A stretch of DNA of 64,000 nucleotides from Halothiobacillus sp045689735 (GCF_045689735.1 NZ_CP142685.1:310001-374000); one strand, 5' to 3'. Positions 17,849 to 26,341 are shown, numbered from the stretch's first letter. A program made the numbers and translations. The notes: generated by a model not told the origin, from the sequence alone.

Positions 17849-17877
17849 TCAGGGGGAGAATTCCCCCTGATTTTTTT
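17849..17877 (+). terminator. Rho-independent terminator of the zinc receptor gene
   Basis: TCAGGGGG (17849-17856) pairs with CCCCCTGA (17863-17870), followed by seven T. A strong, textbook terminator 78 bases after the receptor stop. Confidence 0.92.
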
Positions 17878-17897
17878 GGTGATTGGAGGAGGTTGCG

Positions 17898-18401
17898 ATG
17901 GGTGATGAAGCCGCAGGGCATAACTACCGCCATGGTCGGGGCACGGACGAGGCGCACCGGCGGGATCAAGCCTTGTTTTCGCAGTTGCTGGAGCGGCATA
18001 CGGCGTTGCGCCGCGTGACGGAGCCTTTGCCCAATGGCATCCGGGTGCAGACTTTGAGCGATGACCCTCAACTGGCCGAGGTGCTCTGGCAGCATGTCGA
18101 GGGCATGGATGCGCGGTTCGCAGGCGGGCGGGCGATTCGATCCTGGGATCCGCTGTTCAGCGCATTATTCGAGTTTCGTGCGCAAATCAGGATGGATTAC
18201 CGCCAGGTGCCCGGCGGGGTGGAGGCCGTCTTGACCGCCGAGGATCCCAAGCTGGTCGAGTTGATCCATGCGCATGATGAAACGCTGCATGCGTTTGTCG
18301 AGAAGGGTTTCGAGGCATCCAAGCATCCCAGCCCGGTGCCGGACTGGGTGCTGGCTCATTACGGCTTGCCGACTGCCGCGCCGGAACCCGATTCCGTGTG
18401 A
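17898..18401 (+). CDS. Conserved hypothetical protein with an internal duplication
   Basis: 167 residues from the ATG at 17898 (GGAGG seven bases upstream). No signal peptide or membrane segment. Two similar units can be aligned by eye, residues about 38-77 and 98-137. Both follow the pattern P-x-G-[IV]-x-V-x-(T/L)-x(2-3)-DP-x-L-x-E-(L/V)-x(3)-H-x(6)-F-x(2)-G (LSDDPQLAEVLWQHVEGM versus TAEDPKLVELIHAHDETL). The matching histidines 66 and 126 might bind a ligand or metal; that is inference. Its 3' end overlaps the convergent plsC by 43 bases. Similar repeats occur in uncharacterised proteins of sulfur and iron oxidisers; I can give no function. Confidence 0.7.
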   Translation: MGDEAAGHNYRHGRGTDEAHRRDQALFSQLLERHTALRRVTEPLPNGIRVQTLSDDPQLAEVLWQHVEGMDARFAGGRAIRSWDPLFSALFEFRAQIRMDYRQVPGGVEAVLTAEDPKLVELIHAHDETLHAFVEKGFEASKHPSPVPDWVLAHYGLPTAAPEPDSV

Positions 18402-19156
18402 ATCCGCGCGGCATCCGGGGCGCCGGGGCAGCCGTATTGTTGGTAGAGTCGGCGTTGTTCGGTCTCGATCCAGTCGCGCACTTCCCGGGTGATTTGCTCC
18501 GGGCGCTTGCCCTCGGTGGGAATGGGGGAACCGATGACCAAGCGAATGGTGCCGGGGCGTTTGAGAAACTGTTTTTTGCGCCAAAAGCATCCACTATTGA
18601 GCGCCACCGGGATGATCGGGGTCTTGGCTTCCCGCGCCAGCAATGCCACGCCGGGTTTGTATTCGGCGACGACATCGGGGCGATGCCGGGTGCCTTCAGG
18701 AAAAATCACCACATCGCGCCCTTCGGCCAAGGCGACCTTGCCTTGGGTGAGGATCTGCTTGAGCGCTTGCCGCCCGGCTTTGCGATCAATCGCAATCGGC
18801 CCCATGCCCGCTAGTCCGGTGCCGAAAATCGGAATCCACAACAGCTCCTTTTTCAGCACGAACGCCGGCTGATGCAGCAGCACCGGCAGAATCATGGTAT
18901 CCCAGGTGGATTGGTGTTTCGCGGCGATCAGGCGGCCTGGCGGCCCCTGCAGGTGTTCACGGCCTTCCACTTCCCAGCGCAGGCCGGTGATGATCCGTGC
19001 CAGCCAGAACACCACGAAGCCATAGCTGAACAGCACATAGTATCGGCGGCGGCGGGGTAATAACCAGCCGACGATCAGGACGGGGATATACAGCACGATC
19101 GACACATAGCTGATGCCCAAAAAGAGCGCCGACCGCAGAAAATCGAGCCATGCCAT
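18359..19156 (-). CDS. plsC: 1-acyl-sn-glycerol-3-phosphate acyltransferase
   Basis: 265 residues. It acylates lysophosphatidate to phosphatidate in the inner membrane. Hydrophobic N-terminal segments (LFLGISYVSIVLYIPVLIVG; a second near residue 50) are followed by the acyltransferase motifs HQSTWD (HX4D, about residue 85), GMGPIAIDRKAGRQAL, VIFPEGTRHRPDV and TPIIPVALNSG. I chose the ATG at 19156, five bases after the glyS stop. A TTG at 19165 would overlap glyS by four bases. The glyQ-glyS-plsC order is common, though gmhB, which often lies between glyS and plsC, is absent. Confidence 0.93.
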   Translation of the reverse strand: MAWLDFLRSALFLGISYVSIVLYIPVLIVGWLLPRRRRYYVLFSYGFVVFWLARIITGLRWEVEGREHLQGPPGRLIAAKHQSTWDTMILPVLLHQPAFVLKKELLWIPIFGTGLAGMGPIAIDRKAGRQALKQILTQGKVALAEGRDVVIFPEGTRHRPDVVAEYKPGVALLAREAKTPIIPVALNSGCFWRKKQFLKRPGTIRLVIGSPIPTEGKRPEQITREVRDWIETEQRRLYQQYGCPGAPDAARIHTESGSGAAVGKP

Positions 19157-19161
19157 GCCGA

Positions 19162-21243
19162 TCAACCGGGATTGATGAGGGTCAGATCCGCCACGCCGTT
19201 GAACAGGCTGGCGGTTTGCCCCAGCAGAGCCAGACGGTTTCGTCGCAAGGCAGCATCCTCCGCCATGACCATCACCTGATCGAAGAACTGGTCGATCGGC
19301 GCGCGCAAGGCCGCGAGCGCCGACAGTGCGCGGGGCTCGTCTTCTTCACCGAGTGCCGCTTCGATCTGTGGTGCGGTTTGGTTGATGGCCGCCCAGAGTG
19401 CCTGCTCCGCCGGTTCGACGAGTTGTCCGGCGGAAACGGCCGTCGTGATCGGCGTTTCGAGCTTTTTCAGGATGTTGTGAATCCGTTTGTTGCCGGCGGT
19501 GAGCGCTTCCGCATCGGGGAGGGCTAAAAAATCGGTGACGGCCTGGATGCGTCGATCCAGCGTTGTCAACCGGGTGCAGCCGGTGGCGGCGACCGCGTTG
19601 AATACATCGGCGCGCACGCCCCGTTCCAGGCAGTAGCGGTAATAGCGCTCCAGGATGAATTCGCACACCGCAGGAATGTGCTGGCTAGCCTCGGGGAGTT
19701 CGGCGTGCAGGCCGCTGGCGGCCTGTTCGATCAGTTGGCGAAGATCGAGCGGGCGCTGCCGTTCGACGAGTATCCGCACCACGCCGAGCGCGGCGCGGCG
19801 CAGTGCGAAGGGATCTTTCGCGCCGGTCGGTGCCTGGCCAATGGCGAAAATGCCGACCAAGGTGTCGAGGCGATCAGCCAGTGCCAGCGCCTGAGCAATG
19901 GCGGAGCTAGGCAGGGCATCGCCCGCACGGCGGGGTTTGTAGTAGTCATCCTGCGCCTGGGCAATCTCGGGATGCTCGCCATCGTGGGTGGCGAGGTAGC
20001 GTCCCATGATGCCCTGCAGCTCGGGGAATTCGCCCACCATCTTGCTTTGCAGATCGCATTTGCACAGGCGGGCGGCTCGGCGGGTCTGCGGGACATCGGC
20101 GTCGAGTGCTTCCGCAATCTGTGCGGCCAGCCGCTCGATGCGCAGGGTTTTGTCGAACAGGCTGCCGAGGCGTTGCTGGAAGATGACGGATTTCAGTGCC
20201 TCTAGATGGCTGTCGAGCGGGCGTTTGCGGTCTTCGTTCCAGAAAAACAGGGCATCGGCAAAGCGCGGACGAATCACGCGCTCATTGCCGGCGCGAACCG
20301 CCGCCGGGTTTTTGCTGTCGATGTTGGCAATGGTGATGAACCAGGGCAGCAACTGGCCGTCGGCATCGACCAGCGGAAAATATTTCTGGTTGCCCTGCAT
20401 CGTCGAAATCAGCGCTTCATGCGGTACAGCGAGGAAGGAGGCTTCGAACTGGCCGGCCACGGCCACCGGCCATTCAACCAGGGCGGTGACTTCATCGAGT
20501 AAGGCGTCGTCGATGACGGCGCGGCCGCCGAGAGGGGCTGCGGTGGCTTCAATCTGGCCACGGATCTTGTCGCGGCGGGCGGCAAAATCCGCGAGCACGA
20601 AGCCGGTGTTGGCCAGCCGGGGGAGGTAATCCGCCGGAGAGCCAAGTTCGATCGAGCCGGGGTGATGGAAGCGGTGTCCCACCGTATGGCGTCCGGCGGC
20701 AAGACCAAACAGCGTCATCGGCACAATGGCCGTTCCATGCAGGGCGACCAGCCAGTGCACGGGACGGATGAATTCCGCATCGCGGCTGCCCCAGCGCATG
20801 CGTTTCGGGGTGGGCAGTTCATCGAGTGCGCGGGTCAGGGCGACGGGCAGAATCTCGGCGGCGGTTTGGCCGGGTTCCGTGGCGCGGTAGCTGAGCCAGG
20901 TGCCTTTGTCGGTCTCGACGCGCGTCAAGGCATCGATGGGGACGCCGCAGGATTTGGCAAAGCCTTCCAGCGCGCGGGTCGGTTGACCGTTGGCATCATA
21001 CGCCGCGGCGAGTGCCGGCCCTTTGCGCTCGATGCTGCGGTTGGGTGCCTGAAAGGCCAGTTCGCGGACGATCAGGCTCAGCCGCCGAGGAGCCGCATAC
21101 GATTCGCAGCCCGCGTGCTGCAGACCCGCGCTGTCCAGCGCGGCCAGGAAACTGGTTTTCAGGGCATCGGCGAGCAGCGGGAGCGCCTTGGGGGGCAGCT
21201 CTTCGGTGCCCAGTTCAAACAGGAAATCAGCGCGATCGGTCAT
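19162..21243 (-). CDS. glyS: Glycyl-tRNA synthetase beta subunit
   Basis: 693 residues, the usual length. Subunit of the bacterial alpha2beta2 enzyme, required for tRNA-Gly recognition and charging. The N-terminus FLFELGTEELPPKAL is a family signature, with SFLAVPHEALISTMQGNQKYF and LCKCDLQSKMVGEFPELQG (HD-like domain) in the middle, and an anticodon-binding DALR-like C-terminus. ATG at 21243, 17 bases after the glyQ stop. Confidence 0.97.
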   Translation of the reverse strand: MTDRADFLFELGTEELPPKALPLLADALKTSFLAALDSAGLQHAGCESYAAPRRLSLIVRELAFQAPNRSIERKGPALAAAYDANGQPTRALEGFAKSCGVPIDALTRVETDKGTWLSYRATEPGQTAAEILPVALTRALDELPTPKRMRWGSRDAEFIRPVHWLVALHGTAIVPMTLFGLAAGRHTVGHRFHHPGSIELGSPADYLPRLANTGFVLADFAARRDKIRGQIEATAAPLGGRAVIDDALLDEVTALVEWPVAVAGQFEASFLAVPHEALISTMQGNQKYFPLVDADGQLLPWFITIANIDSKNPAAVRAGNERVIRPRFADALFFWNEDRKRPLDSHLEALKSVIFQQRLGSLFDKTLRIERLAAQIAEALDADVPQTRRAARLCKCDLQSKMVGEFPELQGIMGRYLATHDGEHPEIAQAQDDYYKPRRAGDALPSSAIAQALALADRLDTLVGIFAIGQAPTGAKDPFALRRAALGVVRILVERQRPLDLRQLIEQAASGLHAELPEASQHIPAVCEFILERYYRYCLERGVRADVFNAVAATGCTRLTTLDRRIQAVTDFLALPDAEALTAGNKRIHNILKKLETPITTAVSAGQLVEPAEQALWAAINQTAPQIEAALGEEDEPRALSALAALRAPIDQFFDQVMVMAEDAALRRNRLALLGQTASLFNGVADLTLINPG

Positions 21244-21260
21244 GATGGCATCCAGCAGGA

Positions 21261-22208
21261 TCAGGCAGAGGGTTGGGTTTGGGCGAGCATCGGAAAGCCG
21301 AGCGCTTCCCGGCGGGCGTAGTACGCTTCGGCCACGCCACGCGCCAGCGTGCGCACGCGCAGAATGAAGCGCTGGCGTTCGGTGACGGAGATGGCGCGGC
21401 GGGCATCGAGCAGGTTGAAGGCATGGGACGCCTTGAGCACCTGCTCATAGGCGGGCAGGGGGAGGCCACGCGCGACCAGCCGCGCGGATTCGGCCTCGGC
21501 CTGATCGAAGACGCCGAACAGAAAAGCGGTGTCGGCTTCTTCGAAATTGTAGGTTGATTGCTCCACCTCGTTCTGGTGGTACACATCGCCATAAGTAATG
21601 ATGCCCGCGGCGCTACGGCTCCAGACCAGGTCATACACGCTGTTCACGCCCTGCATGTACATCGCCAGCCGTTCCAGCCCATAGGTGATCTCGCCGGATA
21701 CGGGGCGGCAATCAAGCCCGCCGATCTGCTGGAAATAGGTGAACTGTGTGACTTCCATGCCATTCAGCCAAACTTCCCAACCCAAGCCCCAGGCGCCGAG
21801 CGTGGGGGATTCCCAGTTGTCTTCGACGAAGCGGATGTCGTGGGTCAGTGGGTCGAAGCCGAGCAGGGCGAGCGAGTCGAGATAGAGCTGCTGGATATTG
21901 TCCGGCGAGGGCTTCAGTAACACCTGAAACTGGTAGTAATGCTGCAACCGGTTGGGATTTTCGCCATACCGTCCATCCGTTGGGCGGCGCGAGGGCTGAA
22001 CGAAGGCGGTGCGCCAAGGCTCGGGGCCGATCGCGCGCAGGAAGGTGGCCGGGTGAAAGGTGCCCGCGCCCACTTCCATGTCGAGTGGCTGCAGCACGGC
22101 ACAACCCTGCGCTGCCCAGTATTCGGAGAGCGCGAGAATCAGCCCCTGAAAGGTGGAAAGATCGTGATGGGTGGTCAATGCGGGCATGGCAAGCTTCTTG
22201 GCAGGCAT
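21261..22208 (-). CDS. glyQ: Glycyl-tRNA synthetase alpha subunit
   Basis: 315 residues. Catalytic class II core of glycyl-tRNA synthetase; makes glycyl-adenylate. Signatures: STFQGLILALSEYWAAQGCAV, VGAGTFHPATFLRAIGPEPW, RRPTDGRYGENPNRLQHYYQF and GLERLAMYMQGVNSVYDLVW. ATGs at 22208 and 22187 are both plausible starts; E. coli GlyQ begins close to the second. First gene of glyQ-glyS-plsC, divergent from trpD. Confidence 0.97.
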   Translation of the reverse strand: MPAKKLAMPALTTHHDLSTFQGLILALSEYWAAQGCAVLQPLDMEVGAGTFHPATFLRAIGPEPWRTAFVQPSRRPTDGRYGENPNRLQHYYQFQVLLKPSPDNIQQLYLDSLALLGFDPLTHDIRFVEDNWESPTLGAWGLGWEVWLNGMEVTQFTYFQQIGGLDCRPVSGEITYGLERLAMYMQGVNSVYDLVWSRSAAGIITYGDVYHQNEVEQSTYNFEEADTAFLFGVFDQAEAESARLVARGLPLPAYEQVLKASHAFNLLDARRAISVTERQRFILRVRTLARGVAEAYYARREALGFPMLAQTQPSA

Positions 22209-22300
22209 TCAAAAGACTGGGGAGTATACCGAGTCGCGCCGCATCGTGGCAGCGCGCGGGGTCTCCGTGATAAGGTTTGCCACAAATTTTTCACCAATGA

Positions 22301-23362
22301 ATGAAACCTGAGCCCGTGCACGCCATGGATATTAGCCAAGCCATCGCCCACGCCGTTGATCGGCAATCCCTTTCCCGCACCGATATGCGTGCCGTGATGC
22401 GGCAGATCATGTCGGGCGGTGCCACCCCCGTGCAGGTGGCCGGATTCATGGTTGCCCTGCGCATGAAGGGCGAAACCGTGGACGAGATTACGGCGGCAGC
22501 CGAGGTGATGCGCGCCCTGGCTGTGGGGGTGGCGGTCGATGTGCCGCATCTCGTCGATATCGTTGGCACGGGGGGCGATGGCTCGGCGCTGTTCAATGTG
22601 TCGACCGCTTCCGGCTTTGTCGTTGCGGCGGCGGGCGGGCATGTCGCCAAACACGGCAACCGGTCGATCACCAGCAAATCCGGCAGCGCCGACATGCTGG
22701 AAGCGGCGGGCGTGGTGCTGGATATTCCTGCTGAATGCGTGGCCGAATGCGTGCGCGAACTGGGGGTTGGGTTCATGTTTGCGCCGAAACATCATGGCTC
22801 GATGCGTCATGCCGCCGTGCCGCGCAAGGAATTGGGGGTTCGTACCCTGTTCAATGTGCTCGGTCCTTTGACCAACCCGGCCAATGCCCCGTCGATGGTG
22901 CTCGGGGTATATGCCGAACACTGGCTGGAACCGCTGGCGGCGGTGATGCAGCAATTGGGTGCCCGGCATGTGCTGGTCGTGCACAGCCACGATGGCCTCG
23001 ATGAGATCAGTCTGGCGGAAGCGACCGAGGTGGCCGAGTTACATCACGGGCAGATCTCGCGCTATCGCATTGCGCCGGAGGATTTCGGCCTGTCGCGTCA
23101 ACCCCTGTCGAGCATGGTGGTCGATGGCCCGGTGCGTAGCGTGGCGCTGGTGCGCGCGGCGCTGGGTGGCGCGGGCGGCGCGCCGGCAGACATGATCGCG
23201 CTCAATGCGGGCGCGGCTATCTACGCGGCGGATTTGGCCGATTCGTTGGCCGTCGGTGTCGCGCGGGCGCGGGCGCTGCTCGAAACAGGCGCGCCGCTGG
23301 CAAAACTCGACGCCTTGATTGAAAAGACTCGCCGTTGCGCAGCGCAGGAGCCATCGGTATGA
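22301..23362 (+). CDS. trpD: Anthranilate phosphoribosyltransferase
   Basis: 353 residues. Transfers the phosphoribosyl group of PRPP to anthranilate, the second step of the tryptophan branch. The PRPP-binding glycine motif is VDIVGTGGDGSALFNVSTAS (about residue 85). VAKHGNRSITSKSGSADMLE and FAPKHHGSMRHAAVPRKELG form the anthranilate site. The ATG at 22301 or one at 22325 could be the start. trpC follows with a 4-base overlap. trpE and trpG are not in the window. Confidence 0.97.
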   Translation: MKPEPVHAMDISQAIAHAVDRQSLSRTDMRAVMRQIMSGGATPVQVAGFMVALRMKGETVDEITAAAEVMRALAVGVAVDVPHLVDIVGTGGDGSALFNVSTASGFVVAAAGGHVAKHGNRSITSKSGSADMLEAAGVVLDIPAECVAECVRELGVGFMFAPKHHGSMRHAAVPRKELGVRTLFNVLGPLTNPANAPSMVLGVYAEHWLEPLAAVMQQLGARHVLVVHSHDGLDEISLAEATEVAELHHGQISRYRIAPEDFGLSRQPLSSMVVDGPVRSVALVRAALGGAGGAPADMIALNAGAAIYAADLADSLAVGVARARALLETGAPLAKLDALIEKTRRCAAQEPSV

Positions 23363-24186
23363 CGACCCAGAGCCCCCCGTCGGCCAATCCGCCAGACATC
23401 CTCAAAAAGATTCTCGCCCGCAAGCAGGAAGAAGTGGCTGCCCGCCGGGTGACGCAGCCCGAATCCCTGCTGGAAGCGGCAATCCCGACCGTCGAGCCGC
23501 CGCGCGGATTTGTCGCGGCCTTGCGCCGAAAGATCGCGGCGGGCGATGCCGCCGTGATTGCCGAAATCAAAAAAGCCTCCCCCAGCCGGGGGGTACTGCG
23601 CGATCCATTCGATCCGCCGGTCATCGCCCGGCAATATGCCGCCGGTGGCGCGGCCTGCCTGTCCGTGTTGACCGATCACGATTTCTTCCAGGGGCATGAA
23701 GATTACCTGCGCGCGGCGCGTTCGGCCTGCGCCCTGCCGGTGTTGCGCAAGGATTTCATGACCGATGCCTATCAGGTGCTCGAAGCCCGCGCGCTCGGCG
23801 CCGACTGCATTCTGCTGATCGCCGCCGCGCTGGACGATGCGCGAATGGCCGATCTGCACCGGCAGGCGACCGCGCTCGGCATGGATGTGCTGGTCGAAGT
23901 GCACGACGCGCAGGAGCTTGAGCGCGCGCTGGCCTTGGGTATTTCGCTCGTTGGCATCAACAACCGCGATTTGCGCAGCTTCGCCGTGAGTCTGGAAACG
24001 ACCCTGTGCCTGCTCGATCGCATCCCGCCCGAGGTGTTGGTCGTGACCGAAAGCGGTATCCTCACGGCAGCGGATGTGTCCTTGATGCGCACGCACGGCG
24101 TTCACGCTTTTCTGGTGGGCGAAGCCTTCATGCGGGCGCCGGATCCGGGCGTGGCCTTAATGCAACTGTTTGGAGCAACACGATGA
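23359..24186 (+). CDS. trpC: Indole-3-glycerol-phosphate synthase
   Basis: 275 residues, a TIM barrel. It converts carboxyphenylamino-deoxyribulose phosphate to indole-glycerol phosphate. Motifs: DILKKILARKQEEVAAR, AVIAEIKKASPSRGVLR (catalytic Glu-Ile-Lys-x-x-Ser-Pro-Ser), SVLTDHDFFQG, LPVLRKDFMTDAYQV and VGINNRDLRSFAVSLE. Monofunctional: no TrpF domain is fused. The ATG at 23359 overlaps the trpD stop (ATGA) and the next gene overlaps its own stop in the same way. Confidence 0.97.
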   Translation: MTTQSPPSANPPDILKKILARKQEEVAARRVTQPESLLEAAIPTVEPPRGFVAALRRKIAAGDAAVIAEIKKASPSRGVLRDPFDPPVIARQYAAGGAACLSVLTDHDFFQGHEDYLRAARSACALPVLRKDFMTDAYQVLEARALGADCILLIAAALDDARMADLHRQATALGMDVLVEVHDAQELERALALGISLVGINNRDLRSFAVSLETTLCLLDRIPPEVLVVTESGILTAADVSLMRTHGVHAFLVGEAFMRAPDPGVALMQLFGATR

Positions 24187-24623
24187 AAGCACGGGTGAAA
24201 TGGCTCGATGGCATGGCGTTTGTCGCCGAGGCGGATAGCGGTCACGGCATCGTTCTAGATGGCTCGCCAGAGATTGGCGGGCGCAACCTCGGTGCCCGGC
24301 CGATGGAAATGGTCTTGATGGGCTTGGGCGGCTGTACGGCCATCGATGTGATGATGATTCTCGGCAAGCAGCGCCAACCGGTGCAGGATTGCTGGATCGA
24401 ATTACAGGCGGAACGCGCCGAAGTGGCCGCGCCCAAGGTGTTCACCAAGATTCATCTGCATTATGTCGTGGTGGGCGAGGGCGTGGAGGCCAAGCAGGTT
24501 GAGCGCGCCGTCAAGCTTTCGGCCGATAAATACTGCTCGGTTTCAGCGATGCTCAAAGAGAAGGTCGAGATCACCTACGACTTTGAAGTGCGCTCCGCAA
24601 CCGGGAGCGAGACCGGCGCGTAA
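24183..24623 (+). CDS. OsmC family protein (YhfA-like)
   Basis: 146 residues. OsmC/Ohr proteins are cysteine-dependent organic peroxidases. The two conserved cysteines are present: LGGCTAIDVMMIL around residue 58 and KYCSVSAML around residue 123, the pattern of the YhfA subgroup, whose physiological role is unclear. The ATG at 24183 overlaps the trpC stop, so it is the third gene of a translationally coupled trpD-trpC-osmC unit. The last 49 bases overlap a convergent EthD-like gene. Antioxidant activity is inference. Confidence 0.88.
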   Translation: MKARVKWLDGMAFVAEADSGHGIVLDGSPEIGGRNLGARPMEMVLMGLGGCTAIDVMMILGKQRQPVQDCWIELQAERAEVAAPKVFTKIHLHYVVVGEGVEAKQVERAVKLSADKYCSVSAMLKEKVEITYDFEVRSATGSETGA

Positions 24624-24922
24624 TAGGCCAGCACCGGCGCCAAATTGGTGTAGTTCGGCACATCCGCCTCGATTTCCGCCCAATGCGGCGCAAAGGCCGC
24701 GTCGAACGCCGCCCGGCTGGTGTAGGTGAAGCGGCAAATCGCCGCCTCGGGCGCTTGGCTGCCCGGGGCTTCGCCACCGGCATCCGCCTCGACCGTGACC
24801 CCAAGCAATCCCGGTTGATCCGCCACCCGCGCCAACACCATTGGTAGGTGCTGCTGCGCGTAATAGTCCATATCGAACCAGCCACCGGGTGCGTGGGCAT
24901 AGCTGATTTGAATCACGATCAT
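24575..24922 (-). CDS. EthD domain protein
   Basis: 115 residues from the ATG at 24922 with a good Shine-Dalgarno (GGAG). MIVIQISYAHAPGGWFDMDYY, then HLPMVLARVADQPGLLGVTVE, and a conserved FTYTSRAAFDAAFAPHWAE region match the EthD/dimeric ferredoxin-like (DABB-type) fold. EthD proteins accompany monooxygenase or degradation genes, with a poorly defined function. Here it follows the Fe-S gene by 14 bases and its 3' end overlaps osmC by 49 bases. Confidence 0.82.
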   Translation of the reverse strand: MIVIQISYAHAPGGWFDMDYYAQQHLPMVLARVADQPGLLGVTVEADAGGEAPGSQAPEAAICRFTYTSRAAFDAAFAPHWAEIEADVPNYTNLAPVLAYYAPVSLPVAERTSKS

Positions 24923-24936
24923 GGAGTTTCTCCGGG

Positions 24937-26181
24937 CTATTGCATCGAGGAGGATGGCGCGGGCGGCAGCGCGGCGGCAATCCATTCGACAGGGTGTTTG
25001 ACCGGCTGCTGCAAGCCTGCGCTCAAATGCGCGGCACAGCCGATATTGCAGGAAACGGCCGAAGCATCGAGCGCCGCGATTTCGGCGAGCAAGGGTGCCC
25101 GCAATGCGGCGGCTTCATCGGGATTCATGAGGGCGTGCATCCCGGCGGCGCCGCAGCAAAGGCGGTTGCTGGCCAGCGAATGCAGCGTCAGGCCGGGAAT
25201 GCGGCGTAACAGCCGAGCCGTACTGCCCGACTGCTTCAATGCCCGCTGCTGACTGCAGGGCAGATGGACGGCAAGGGTGGCTGGGATGGGCGACAAGGCG
25301 GGCCAACGCTCATCGGGCATATCTGCGAGGAATTGCGTCAATTCGATCACCGGTACCTCAAACGATGCGCGCGCGAGTTCGACCGCGCAGGCCGTATTGA
25401 TCACCACGATGGCCGCCAGATTGGGCGCGGTGGCGAATAGCGCCCGATTGGTTTCGCGCAAGGCCGCTGCCTGGGCGGGATCGCCGCCATGTTGATGCAT
25501 CGCCCCGCAACAGGCTTGCTGCGGCGGTGTCCACACCACAAAGCCGAGCCGGTCGAGTACCTGTTCGGCGGCGCGACTGACATCCGCGCCGAGCGAACTG
25601 CCCATGCAGCCGATGAAGAGCGCCACGCAGGGGCGTTCCTGCGCCGGCTTTGGCGGCGTTTTTCGAGCCGTGACCGGATGGAGATAGGGGGGCGGCAGCG
25701 GTGAGGGCAGTGCGGCGGTGAGTCGTCCGCCCAAACGGCGCCAGAGGGGGGTAAGACGATCCAGCCCGTGAGCCAGCCAAGATAATCGCCCCATGCGTTG
25801 ACGCTGGGAAAACACCACATCACGCAGCCAGCGCCACGGCTGCCGTTGACTGACGGGCACCGGTGTTTGCGACGCCAGCAGGGCGCGCGTGTCATCGATC
25901 AATGCCCCATACGGCACCTTGGATGGACAGGCTGCCTCACAGGCGCGGCAGGTCAGGCAGCCATCGAGCGATTCGAGAATCGATGCGTCTGCCGTCAACT
26001 GTCCCTCTGCCAGACCGAGCATCAGGCTGACCCGTCCGCGCGGGCCCTGCGCTTCATTTTGCTGTCGTGCAAAGGTGGGGCAGTGCGGCAGGCAAAGGCC
26101 GCACATCACACAACTCAGCGCGGACTGTTTGACTGTGGCCCAGTCTGGTTGGGGCGTTTCGGTACGATAGGGCTGATTCAT
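24937..26181 (-). CDS. (Fe-S)-binding protein, glycolate oxidase GlcF-like
   Basis: 414 residues. Two [4Fe-4S] motifs lie near the N-terminus (CVMCGLCLPHCP at about 24-35; CLTCRACEAACPSKVP at about 74-89). Two cysteine-rich CCG domains follow (GCMGSSLGADVSRAAEQVL with PQQACCGAMHQHGG, and CSQQRALKQSG with LCCGAAGMHALMNPDEA). This is the layout of GlcF, the electron-transfer subunit of glycolate oxidase, and of related LutA/heterodisulfide-reductase-like subunits. No GlcD or GlcE flavoprotein gene adjoins it, so the partner is unknown. Promoter region is shared with rplM. Confidence 0.85.
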   Translation of the reverse strand: MNQPYRTETPQPDWATVKQSALSCVMCGLCLPHCPTFARQQNEAQGPRGRVSLMLGLAEGQLTADASILESLDGCLTCRACEAACPSKVPYGALIDDTRALLASQTPVPVSQRQPWRWLRDVVFSQRQRMGRLSWLAHGLDRLTPLWRRLGGRLTAALPSPLPPPYLHPVTARKTPPKPAQERPCVALFIGCMGSSLGADVSRAAEQVLDRLGFVVWTPPQQACCGAMHQHGGDPAQAAALRETNRALFATAPNLAAIVVINTACAVELARASFEVPVIELTQFLADMPDERWPALSPIPATLAVHLPCSQQRALKQSGSTARLLRRIPGLTLHSLASNRLCCGAAGMHALMNPDEAAALRAPLLAEIAALDASAVSCNIGCAAHLSAGLQQPVKHPVEWIAAALPPAPSSSMQ

Positions 26182-26249
26182 ACAGGCATCACATCATGCC
26201 TTGGGGGATGGGGCAAGCGGCGTTCAAAACAGAAAATTGCACGAGACGC

Positions 26250-26277
26250 TTGCAATTTTCAATTATTAGAGTATTCT
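26250..26277 (+). promoter_or_regulatory. Candidate sigma-70 promoter P1 upstream of rplM
   Basis: -35 TTGCAA (26250-26255), 16-base spacer, -10 TATTCT (26272-26277), in an AT-rich island between glcF-like and rplM. The first expected transcript meets a strong terminator about 60 bases downstream. Confidence 0.55.
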
Positions 26278-26283
26278 AATCTC

Positions 26284-26341
26284 GTTAATTGCTGATTTTC
26301 CTTTGGTGGTTCTATTGCCGGCGCTTGCGCCGGTTTTTTTC
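26284..26341 (+). ncRNA. Candidate short leader or small RNA upstream of rplM
   Basis: A transcript starting near 26284 from promoter P1 would be about 58 nt and end in the hairpin CCGGCGC/GCGCCGG (26318-26333) plus seven T. It could be a small RNA or an attenuated leader of the ribosomal operon. No similarity to a known RNA is recognised. Confidence 0.35.
26318..26340 (+). terminator. Rho-independent terminator in the rplM upstream region
   Basis: CCGGCGC (26318-26324), two-base centre, GCGCCGG (26327-26333), then TTTTTTT. It is oriented on the plus strand although no plus-strand gene ends here (osmC is 1.7 kb away), so something short must be transcribed into it. Confidence 0.85.
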
